Source: Candidula unifasciata (Eukaryota > Mollusca > Gastropoda > Stylommatophora > Geomitridae). From it: a stretch of DNA of 64,000 bases. Numbering within the stretch: position 1 is the first letter of the stretch; the number at the start of each line of letters is the position of its first letter. Where the stretch lies: NCBI GenBank assembly GCA_905116865.2, contig CAJHNH020007579.1:331163-395162 (forward strand), given 5' to 3'. This document shows positions 10,240 through 21,000 of this stretch, piece after piece. Position numbers and translations under genes: made by a program. Under the pieces are notes generated by a model that saw only the letters and a program-made list of their open reading frames with translations, had not been told where the DNA came from and searched no databases.

Positions 10240-12235
10240 GTTTGTTTATTCGTCTGATATTATTTGTCTTTTTGATATTAATTATACTGTGCCCGTTTGC
10301 AGCAGAACGCCCTTGAGCCAACACATCCGACTTTTTCGGACATTTTATTGACCGGTTTGACATTCCTCTTTTAATCGGTTTTAGACATAACACGTTTTCA
10401 GTACAGGCACATACCTGGCTGTCTGTCGGTGATTGGACACAGATGGTGTTTGCCAATAGCATGTCCTTACTGTGGGCGGGGGACGATCAGCGTGAAGCAA
10501 ATATGGGCGACCACAGTCCTTGGTAGGTTACTGAAAACTGTCGACTTAGAACTTTGGTTTAAGAAGTTGTGGCCAGCTTTAAAAAATATGTAACCTGGTA
10601 ATCGTTTAGTGTAAGTTATTGAAATTTGACATACAACGTTTTATAATCATGTCCTTGTAAGTTTTGTGTGTGTGTGTGTGTGTTAAAAAAATGTAAACGA
10701 TCATGTAGCTTTCATTTTGCTTTATTTGTGGTATATGGGGGAGGTGGAAGGGGGGGGGGGGCACAGATTCAAAGCAAACAATCAGCGTGCTTGCAGTTAA
10801 AAATAAGTGATGGGCATTTTTCAAATCATCAAACTGCACGCGCGCAATAGGCGCTAAATTCTCAGGTGGTCGTATCCATCAATAACCTCCAGTGAGATTA
10901 ACACTATTTTTCACTATTTACACGAATGCTGGTAAAACTCATTAAAGTCACCTCATCTCGGCGGCCGCGAGATTTCATGGGGCATTTTCCAGGAGACTCC
11001 TATAGTTTAGGGGTGTCATGTATTCCTTGTTTTAAGCACATCCACCACCGACAAAAGCCACCGCCAATGAGAAAAAAATACAAAAACATCAGTGATTTGA
11101 TACTCACTAACCATCTCGCCTTTGGCGCTTCCAATTGCAGTACTTTTTCTTTGCACACAGGCGCCTTCGGCGCCCTAGACATATCCACAACAGTCGTTCA
11201 CAGAAATGATAGTTGCGAAAAGAAAGCTGCGCACTTTTGTCTGGAATACAGTGTGTCGACTGCTGCCACTTTTCGGATGTGTATAGACGATGAAGAAAGA
11301 CATCTAGTTACACCGCTAGAATATATTACCACCTCTGGAACCCTCAGCGAAATCTCGAGATGGAGTGACTTTCGTCAGTAGTACCGGAAAGGCTATCTAA
11401 ATAATCATAGTCATTAGGCATGTGACTTGATTTCCATACAATCTCCACGCATGTGTCAGTTACTGTATATTCTATTTTTTTAAGGCGGACACACATTATT
11501 AGCTTAATAAAGATCAAAGAAATTAGCCGCTTTAAGAAAGCAGTACAATTGTGAAACTGTAAATTATAAAAATCATAAGGACATTGGAATTAAAGGTCAC
11601 ATGCAAAAAAAGTCGTATTGATCCTTACAGGAATTTTTGGAGATATTTGTTAAAGTGTGAGGTCACGACTTTTCAACCGCACTATAGACCCAGCTTAACG
11701 TGTCTGTGTGTCCTACGTCTGGGAAATAACGGACACGTTAGAACAGGAATAATCTGGACTGAAATGTAAAGTGGAACTCGCAGAAACGCCTGGACGCGTG
11801 TTTCCTCATGTGTCATTGTATCAAACGCATCGTATTGTAGAAATTGTGATAACTTAGTTGTCTCTAACAGCCAGCACAGAAAGAATGACTTGGCGCAACT
11901 TATATTCCAGTTTCTGGCTGTGCCGATCATTATTATCAATCAGCAAGTCATTTACAGAACGTCGCTCTCTTCACGGCATGCCTTCTTCTTCTTCTTCTTC
12001 TTCTGCATTCGACATCAGTCATGCTACACATTGAGTCCCGTCTGGGTCAAAAATAGGATTGTGCGTTTAAGGTCGCCACCGGTCCCCCATAGCTTCTCTC
12101 GCAATGTGGATCCCCTGAGCCAGATCCACAGTCTTTGCTGGGAGAGGTATGGGCAGTAACGGCATGCCTGTAAGTGTCCGTTTCTCTAGCCAGCTCTCCA
12201 ACCCCATGTGCTTTCATTTATAATGCATCTTTAAT
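10240..12235. other. Intergenic stretch without a supported gene
   Basis: Contains short TG and poly-G runs (10662-10682, 10750-10760) and a CTTCTT tract (11983-12004). A 151-codon plus ORF (10926-11381) has no domain I recognise and no splice or homology support, so I do not call a gene. Confidence 0.5.
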
Positions 12236-12239
12236 TCCT

Positions 12240-12431
12240 GTATCATCTTCGCGGAGGTCGACCCCTGCCTCGCCTTCCACAAACTGCATCCTCCAACACT
12301 TTTTCCAAGCCACAATGACGTTTAATGTAGCCAAAATACTTTAACTTTCGTGACAGGATGCTGTTTATGAGCCAGTTCTCCTTCGAAGTCTCCATCTGCT
12401 CCCGCGGCACGGAACAACTAACTGCACACAA
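12240..12431 (-). mobile_element. LINE B 3' ORF fragment
   Basis: The minus strand encodes NWLINSILSRKLKYFGYIKR and then GLEKVLEDAVCGRRGRGRPP, the typical C-terminal tail of a LINE reverse transcriptase. The same family occurs at 17430-17800 (-), with matching blocks such as CAGGATGCTGTTTATGAGCC. Confidence 0.7.
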
Positions 12432-12752
12432 TTAAGCCAGTAAAGTGGATGTACACGCAAAACTCAAGTTCTGACTCAAGCAACCAGGACTTTTCATCGG
12501 AGCCTACAGATGGTGACTAAAGAAGAAAAAGAATATGCTAAAATCTCTAATTCTTAGCAGAGATGTCGATATCTCATCATCATTAGGTGCTGTGTGGACA
12601 GGCAGTTTGATCTCCAGCAGTTTGTGTCGGTTCGTGTGCTGACACTGTTATGTTGGCACCTTTTCGTCTTTCCAGACGATAGTATTCTGCTATGCGATCT
12701 GTGGCATCATGTTCCCGTGACTTTATCTCAATACCTGATTCATTTATGCCCC

Positions 12753-13036
12753 CCCCCCCCATGTGGGTTCCAGGGCCCCATTATGGGGAAAACAAGAATA
12801 GACCCACTGCCTACCCAAAAGCATGTCGTAAGAGTCGACTAATTGGGGAGCTTCCTTTGAAGTCGGAGTGCATCTGCCGGAGAGGCAAGGAACCAACAGT
12901 CTGTATTCAAGAGAATGAGCTCTGTAAAACTGATGCACACGCAACACTCAGGTTCTGGAGCAGGACTGCAGTTCAGTAGTGGACGAACAACCAGAACAGA
13001 GTGTACAGCTGGTGAACGCGAAGAAGAAGAAGATTT
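12753..13036 (+). mobile_element. SINE B copy (GAA-tailed), B1
   Basis: About 280 bp: GTGGGTTCCAGGGCCCC, AACAAGAATAGACCCACTGC, TAAGAGTCGACTAATTGGGG, GGAACCAACAGTCTG, CACTCAGGTTCTGGA, CAGCTGGTGAACGCGAAG, then a GAAGAAG tail. At least 13 further full or partial copies were found in both orientations. No box A/B is clear, so its ancestry is unknown. Confidence 0.8.
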
Positions 13037-13039
13037 ATA

Positions 13040-15830
13040 TTCCGCTTGCATGCGTTTTTGTAACGAAGAAGTGGCTCACACCCTTACAACCCACAAGACT
13101 GGTAAGGCTGTTCTTGTGTGGTCTTCCTCAATATTTATTTTCACAAATTATTCCTATGATCACATCAAGATGTCCCAAATCGACCTCTCCAAACAAATCG
13201 AGCAAGAAAATGAAAAGTCCGGTACATACACCAAGACAAAGGGGCATAGCAACAGTTGCTAGTGGACGCCTGTTTTGTAGTTACAACAACTAACAACGTG
13301 CTAATGACATGCTTCATCATGCTCTTCAGGCCGTGCCTGTCAACTGTTGTTACTTTTGATTGTTTAATATTCAATAGATTATGCATTAATTGTAAACAGA
13401 TTGTAGGAGTATCGCCATCAAGTGCCTTGTCGACTGACACGGGCGTCATACACAGTCGCGTAGGAAGAGGTTTGCGGGGGAGGGGTGCGCGCATCAGGGG
13501 GTGTCATCACTGGCGAAGAGGTGACAAAATTGAGAGAAAAAAAGTGTTTTTAACATAAACAAATGTGTGTGTGTGTGTGGGAGGAAAAAAAGGGGGGGGG
13601 GGTTGTGAACAAAAATGTCCAGCACCGGGTAACACTTGACCTCGCAATGTCCCTGAACAGGCCAATCCAAAATGCTGCCAACTCCAACAGCATGTATCAG
13701 TGGGGCCCCTTCATGCAATGAGAAAAGGCGGTCAAGAATCTTCTCAAATTGTCTTTCAATTTTTTTTCCTCACAAATTTTCCCACTGGTCACAAAATACT
13801 TCAGTTTCCCTTTTCTTATAAGTGGCAAAGCTACGACTGGCTTCTTCTAATGTTTGCGACAAGTTTTCTTTGGGCCCTCGCATCTTTTAAACACATTTAC
13901 GTATATACTATTTCAGATTAATAAATTTAATTTAATAATTTAATACAGTCCAAGTGTACATATTTGTGCTGTTGCCTTGCGCCATGCGGAAGTTTTCACC
14001 TGATTCCATATTTTACATCTACCTATCATCACTTTAGGTGGCCCGGGATTCACATCACATAGCACGGTTTGTATGTTCTCACTACTTTCTTCATCTTCCA
14101 CCGTGTTTCTACATATTTCACCCAATATTTAAAATGTATGTGTAACCAGTCGTTGTATATAATGAGTATTTGTTATCGTGGTGACGAGAAATCAGTGGTA
14201 GAGTATGAAGGAACGGACAGAGATGAATTATCGTATCCAGGAGGCCCGGCTAGACCGACGGCAGACGACGTGAGTCATGCAGGCTTCATCATTCACTTAA
14301 GGATCGCCGTCGTTCACCGGCCTTGATTCTTTCGGCGTTCGCGTCTTCTTCTGTAGTAAGACACTTCGTTTCTTCCCGATGATATACTGCAGACTGAAAT
14401 TATTCCTTACATACGCAGCAGGTCACAAGATTTAGGTACAATTTCAGAAGTCGAAATATGAATAGTCAAACTAGCGACATTACTTACTCCTGAACTAGTT
14501 AGTGCTTGCAGAATTTTTTTTTTAAGTTCCAAAATAATAAATTTAGATTTTTTTTTTTTAAATTTCAGAGAGGTATGATATGAATATCCTGCCATTTCAG
14601 TAGTAATACAGTTAGTTTGTGGTTGGGTCAGGTTTACTACACTTTCACTTGAGAGTGAGAGAGTCCCTCTTGACTATTCCAAATTTGATAAGGATAAGGC
14701 TTATTAACACTGATACTGCTGTGTTGTAGGCTGATTTAGGGCTCTCTAGCAGCACAGTGAGTAGTAGGGTCCAAGCTTACAATTGCAATGGTACCTCGGT
14801 AACATATGTTCCCTTTGTTATACCTTTTAACTTAGTATATGTCCTGTTTAGACACAAAAACGTTCGCTTGGTATACGCATACGACTTGTTTGGAATACGC
14901 GTGCTAGAACTTGTGTGGGTGAAAATTAGTCACGACACAGAGCACTCACTTTTTTTTCACCTCTCTTGAGACAAAGCCATGCATAGATTTGAATCACTTT
15001 GTAGTCAGGTATTACCCCAACAAAGCCGTAAGCTGTAAAGATTAATGTCACATTTTGGAAACATTCTGAGGAGAAGGCAAAAGCCACGTTCTATGGACAT
15101 ATTTTTTTTAGTAAGAATCACACCTGATTAGCCTCAGCCAGAACTGTTTTTAGTAACACATACACAGTGCCGACACATTCTCATTTAAAAGATAATATTA
15201 TGACTGAATTTATGCTGACTACTGTCTTGTCACTGTCACAGTGATTGCACTCATCCTGAGTCAGATTTTATGTATTGGGATTTTTACTTTTAAACCAAAA
15301 CAGCTGAATAGAGGTTGAAAAACAGTCCAACGGTACCTCAATGAAATCTGTGTGTCAGTTCTAAGCGGAGATATTCACATTTTAGTGACGGAAAGTGCTC
15401 CCAAAAATAACAAACAAGATGGCGGCATGTTCCCATGTGAAAACTGGACCTAAAGTGATGTAATTTGTATTCTTTGTGTCTTTTATTAAAAGCACTTGTA
15501 AAAATTAAATTGTCAGTTACAGTTCAGGAATCTTTCTGCAGTTCCCTGGGGAGAAAATATCGTGTCTTCACGTGTAGCCTCACTATTGTTTAAGTAGGAA
15601 AGTTTTTGACCGTCGACTTAAAACACAGCAGTTAGGTATTTAAAAGAAATTCATTTGCTTATGGATGTTGTAAAAGGTGACTGATTCAAGGTGTGCTGAA
15701 ATTGAATGTGCTTGTCCTCACGGTGCAGATATTGCAGCCCATCTGTAAACCACAACACTGATGTGGTAACCACCCTTTTAAGACTGCACATTCATGGCTC
15801 TCCAGAGCAGGACAGATAGTTAGTTATGTT
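13040..15830. other. Upstream region of EB1 without a supported gene
   Basis: Mostly unique-looking sequence with simple TG and poly-G runs at 13564-13602. No ORF with a recognisable domain was found. EB1 coding exon 1 has an acceptor at 17857-17858, so at least one noncoding 5' exon and the promoter should lie upstream, possibly here. Confidence 0.4.
15415..15426 (+). promoter_or_regulatory. YY1-like motif CAAGATGGCGGC
   Basis: Exact match to the CAAGATGGCGGC motif often found just downstream of transcription starts of housekeeping genes. It lies 2.4 kb before EB1 coding exon 1 and could mark the noncoding first exon. The same 12-mer also occurs at 54641-54652 inside a coding exon, so chance is not excluded. 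Confidence 0.2.
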
Positions 15831-15839
15831 TCCTTTACA

Positions 15840-16040
15840 TTATGTTGCAGAACCAACCCCAGCATTTTTTGGCTGTTGTGGTTTTTCTAGGCAAATTGTA
15901 TGTCCAGTAGTTTGCCTTTGCTTTCCGGATGGTCGGCTTCTCGATACAACTGTCAAATCCAGCACAAGGTCTGCAGCTGGGATCGAACCTGGCACCCCGG
16001 TGTTATGAAGCGTGTTCACAACGCCTAAGCCACAGACGCA
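15840..16040 (-). mobile_element. tRNA-derived SINE
   Basis: On the minus strand the head (about 16040-15967) has a box A-like TGGCTTAGGCG and a perfect box B GGTTCGATCCC, spaced as in a tRNA. A ~125-bp non-tRNA body extends to ~15840. It is not a functional tRNA gene, because no cloverleaf with paired acceptor arms is visible. Confidence 0.6.
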
Positions 16041-16162
16041 GACTCAGGATAGATAGTAGGACTAAATAGCTCTAGAACAACAGTACAGAGGACAATATGA
16101 GATCAAAAATCATGTGGCAGCAGTAAAGATGGTAGACGGAATATCTACTTCTATGTTTGCCC

Positions 16163-16203
16163 CTTAAAGGTTCACAGTATTAGGAAGGTTGAGAACCACT
16201 GCC
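16163..16203 (-). mobile_element. Residual hAT-like MITE end
   Basis: ATTAGGAAGGTTGAGAACCACTG matches the right terminal repeat of the hAT-like MITEs at 18049-18166 and 20384-20609. The left end is not found, so only one terminus remains. Confidence 0.5.
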
Positions 16204-16212
16204 CTAGATAAA

Positions 16213-16695
16213 GAAAGTTTGGCTCTCCTTGCAATAACGGTCGCTACTTGGACGGCGATGGCCGCTTCGTCGGAGTTCAGTCCCCTGGCTGCAGTGCAAT
16301 TACGGAGTGAAAAAGAGGGAACGACACAAATTACATAATTAGGGTTTGGGTAAGGGTAACACATGTAACGTCGAGTGCACGAGCCACATACCTGCATGTT
16401 CCTTATAACTCTATGCTCAGCTAGCCACCGCAACCACGCAAGCTTATCGCTCATTAAGGCATACAGATCTGCAGGAGTCACATCCGTGGCCACTAAGTCT
16501 TGTGTCGCAAGTTCGCGGTCGCTACTGTGAGTCGCAGAGCGAGGTCTAGAGGCCATGTTGAACTCACTTTGTTTTGTGATTCGTGCCTTGTCCACTCCGT
16601 AATTGCACTACAGCCAGAGGACTGAACTCCGACTACGCGGCCATCGCCGTCCAAGTAGCGACCGTTATTGCAAGGAGAACCGAAAGTTTACATTA
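16213..16695. mobile_element. TIR element with ~90-bp inverted arms
   Basis: The left arm (about 16218-16307) and right arm (about 16596-16690) are inverted copies sharing CTCCTTGCAATAACGGTCGC, TACTTGGACGGCGATGGCCG, GGAGTTCAGTCC and TGCAATTACGGAGTG. The ~290-bp core holds a minus-strand reading frame with LYALMSDKLAWLRWLAEHRV followed by a CGSC pair. This resembles the N-terminal part of ISXO2/Merlin-type transposase-related proteins, but it is cut short. It is probably a nonautonomous deletion derivative. Family assignment is tentative and I did not find a clear target-site duplication. Confidence 0.55.
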
Positions 16696-17429
16696 TGTAG
16701 TGGTTATAGCTGGGCTGCACTTTCTGGCCTTTCAGCCGAACACATCTGATTTCCGCAAAACCCTTACTTAGTCCCCTTTTGTGTCATGCTGGTTAACTCT
16801 TTTAGTTGTGGGGTAATTTCTCAATGTAGGAAATAGCTACCATCCTGAGTGTATTACTTTGAGACTGGCTGTATACATTGGAAGTGCCTCTGTGGAAGCT
16901 AGATTTTTAAAAAATATGCTCTGACAACATGTAAAAATGTAATGGCTTAGTCATATTGTAAGAATACAGCCAGAACAACTACCAGCGCAGGTGCTACACA
17001 TGAACAGATTTATGTGAAAAGCAAGAGGTCGCCCTAGGAGATGTGGACTTAGGACATTAAAGAGCTTTTACATTGATACAGAAGGACAATAGACATTTAG
17101 CAGTTTAAGTAAACATTTAATGATTTTACCGTCATAAGTTGAAAGACTAAACAATACATCTTGCGATCTATAGGACTAGACGAGTTAAGGGACAATGGGT
17201 CAGTTTCCATTGAAAATGGGACCCTGGAATACACACAGGAAGAAGAAAGAATCAGTCACTTAATCAATATATTAAATTATCATATGAATATAACATGCTT
17301 ATTGGTAAAATACAGCTGCAGTGTGAAAGACGTGTGTTTAGAAGGGCCGAATGTAAGACGGGCCTGCGTGCCCAATTTGTGACCCTTTGAAAATAAAGTT
17401 TGTTCGTTCATGTCCTTTACAGAACCATG

Positions 17430-17800
17430 CTCTCTTCACTTCACACCTGAAAGTCTCTCTAGCTATTTCTCCATCCCTGAATGCCTTCATAGCCATTGCA
17501 TTGTCAATATCCTGCATACATCCTCATGGAGGTCCGCCTCTGCCTCCTGTTCCACAAACTGCACCCTTCATCACCGTTCTCTCCAGACCACCATGGTGCT
17601 TGATATGGCTAGAATACTTTGGCTTTTGGTGCAGGATGCTGTTTATGAGCCAATTCTCCTTGATGTTTGGGTCATGCAGGATGCCAGCGTTTTTGTTTGT
17701 CCCTGGTCCAGGGTATTGTACACATTTTTCTGTAGTATTTCAGTTATAAAGCTACGATTTTCCTCCTCAAAGACTGAGTGAAAGTCCATTACTCCAAGAG
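17430..17800 (-). mobile_element. LINE B 3' ORF fragment, second copy
   Basis: The minus strand shares blocks with 12240-12431 (AGGATGCTGTTTATGAGCCA, CCACAAACTGCA, TAGAATACTTTGGC on the plus reading). It translates to a decayed LINE RT C terminus. It ends about 60 bp upstream of the acceptor of EB1 coding exon 1. Confidence 0.65.
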
Positions 17801-17858
17801 TCCTTGAAGAAAGAATATGAGATATAAATAAAATCATGTTATGTCTGGTTTGTTCCAG

Positions 17859-18005
17859 GAGAGAAAAATTCTGCAAACAACATGGCTGCTGTGAACGTAC
17901 ACAGCACAAATGCTTCAGACAACAACCTCAGCCGCCATGACATGTTGTCCTGGATCAACGACACACTGCACACAAACTACACAAAGATTGAAGAACTTTG
18001 TTCAG
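17859..18005 (+). CDS. EB1: EB1 coding exon 1 (start codon at 17882)
   Basis: The acceptor TTTGTTCCAG is followed by a 23-nt 5'UTR and the ATG in CAACATGG. It encodes [20 protein letters not shown], then [20 protein letters not shown] and Ser plus one base of Gly-42. NLSRHDML and the KIEELCSG stretch are hallmark EB CH-domain sequence. The donor is TCAG|GTGACT. Exon phase is 1. Confidence 0.96.
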
Positions 18006-21000
18006 GTGACTGACACACCTGTTTGTCTTCCAGATAATTGTACTAGCACAGTGGTTCTCAACCTGTGGGTTGGGACCCTTTCACATGGGTTGCCCAAGAC
18101 CATTGGAAAACACATATTGATTAAAGCTATTAAGGGTTGCGTTATCAGGAAGGTTGAGAACCACTGTACTAGCAGAATCTATACAGCACGTTACTTAGAT
18201 CATTTTTCAAACAACACTTTTTTTTTCAGTTCTAAGTGTATGCTTTACTGCTTTTAGGTAATTCTACACACAGGCCCCTTACCGCCCCCTTCCCCTTTTT
18301 TTCAGGTAGCTCTACACACGTTTTATATGTTTTCCTCCCTTTCGGGTTATTCTACACACTGGATTTACACGTTTTCCCCCTTTCGGAAAATTCTACACAC
18401 ATGATTTACACGTTTCTCCCCCTTTCGGATAATTCTACACACATGATTTACACGTTTCTCCCCCTTTCAGATAATTCTACACACAGGATTTACACGTTTC
18501 TCCCTTTCGGATAATTCTACACACAGGATTTACACATGCCCCCCCCCCCCCCTTTCCCGGTAAATCTATTCACATGATTTACACAACACATATGTTCAGG
18601 TAATTCCACACACAATTTACACACGTTCCCCCCCCCCCCCCCCAGCGAATCTACACGCATGATTTACACAACACATATGTTCAGGTAATTCTACACACTA
18701 AATTTAAACCCCCCCCCCCCCCCCCCCCAGGCAAATCTAAACACATGTATGTTCATGTAATTCTACATACAGGATTTACACACGTCTTCCACCCCCCTCC
18801 CCCCAGGCAAATCTACTCACATGATTTACACAACACATATGTTCAAGTAATTCTACATACAGGGTTACACACTCATCTCCCCCCTCCCCCCCCCCCCCCC
18901 TCCCCAGCAAATCTCACATGATTTACACAACACATATGTTCAGGTAATTCTACATACACGATTTACACACATCTCCCCCCCCCCCATCCCCCAGGCAAAT
19001 CTACTCACATAATTTACACAACACATATGCTCAGGTAATTCTATACACATGATTTCCCCCCCCCCCCCCCCCCTGGCAAATCTAAACACCTGATTTACAC
19101 AACACGTATGTTCAGGTAATTCTACATACAGGGGTTACTCACCTTAGTTTAAATGTTTCAGATTGTTGATAATGTGTAGAAACAAATTATGGACAGCTAG
19201 CAGACGTGAGGACTTATGGAAGCTGCTGGAATGTTTTTTGTTTTTATCCCATATATTAGGCATTCTTTACGGATTTAGTCAAAGTTGAATTAACAATAAA
19301 TGATGTATATTCAGAGTGTGGTGTCTTTTATTTTAACTAACTCTTGGGTACCAAAGAACACATCATGTGTTGGTTTGTCTAATTAATTGTCCTCTGCTAC
19401 CAAAAAAAAATTAATAACCTATAATATATATATATATATATATAATTAACAAAGAGACAATGTATTGATTGCACTCATAGAAAGAAGTAGAAAGACACAC
19501 TAGACAACATAAAAATAGAAAGCTACAGATGCCGTGCCGGAAATCGAACCTGTCACTTCAAAATGGCATGTGCACCTCGCTATGGAAACAAGCGAATTAA
19601 GAACACAACCAGCTAGGCACCTCCCAAAAAAGGTATCTTCGTTGGCATGTCTGTCATACGGCTGAAAATCCACAACTATGGAACATGGACAAAATTCTTC
19701 TCTAACAATTTAAATGGCACCATAAGTTACAGAAATTTAAATTAACGAAGCATAGGTTGAATAACAAATACGGCAACAATTTATGAGCACAGCAGACCAT
19801 AATGCTTTTTTTAGAATATACAAACATTAAAGAAAGAGATTTGATTGGTAGGTTTCATTGTGTTACACTTCATTCACTTCAAGGGTTCCCCCTCTGTTTA
19901 TTTATGTAATAACCTAGAAGGGATGAATAGATTATTTTGTGTGTGGGTTCTGGAGCCCCGTTGTGAAGAAAACAAGAATAGACCCACTGCCTCCCCAACA
20001 AGCGTGTTGTAAGAGTCAACCAATTGGGGGCTTCCTTCTAAGTCGCAGCGCATCTAACTGAGAGGCAAGGAACCAACAATCTGTTAAACAGATGTGCACG
20101 CAACACTCAGGTTCTGGAATAAGACTTAAGTCCAGAGATGGATGCACAACCAGAACTTTCTGATGGAGCTACAGCAAGTGAAAACGAAGAAGATGGAGAG
20201 AATGGGATCAGAATATTTGCAAAGATACTTCTTTATGTTCACCATCTGTGAACTCTGGCAGAAAGTTCTGGTTGTTCTTCCACTTCTGGACTTTGGTCCT
20301 GCTCCAGGACTTGAGTTTTGCACGCAAATATTTTAGAAATCTGGCTCATTTATGTGCAGACTGTTGGTTACTGGCCTGTAAGGCAGCGGTTCTCAACATG
20401 TGGGTCGCGGCCATTTTGTGGCTTTGAACAACTTTTTTACAAGGGTCCCCCAAGACCATCGGAAATCACATACTGATTGGAAGTTATGAAGTTACAACGA
20501 AAATAATTGTATGGTTTGGGGTCACCACAACATGAAGAATGAATAAAAGGGTCGCAACATAAGGAACTGAATTAAAAGGTCGCAGCATTAGGAAGGTTGA
20601 TAACCACTGCTCTAAGACTTGTACACATGAGGGATTCATAGACACAAAAATATACCTGTCAGCAGGTAGGGTGTCTAACAGACTTGTGAGAGATAATTTG
20701 ATACTGTAATTGCTAAATGAATTTTGTTTTGTTTACAGGTGCCGCATATTGCCAGTTTATGGACTTGTTATTCCCAGGTACAGTTATGTGTCTGTCTGTC
20801 TGTTAGTTTGTGCAGGGCGGTTGAACTGGCAGCCTCTGGCCAAATCTGGCTCGCAGAGGCCTAGCAAGTGAAATGCCGATAGTTGCCAGTTGAATTGTTT
20901 TAATGATAATTTTATGCTGGAGCCCGCGTCGATCCTAATTTTGGCCCTGAGTGAACTTAGTTGAATAGCCCAGGTTTAGTACATCTTGAATGTAGTTTGT

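Noticed and set aside
10926..11381. 151-codon plus ORF
   Set aside because: No recognisable domain, and no neighbouring exon joins in frame; kept only as intergenic.
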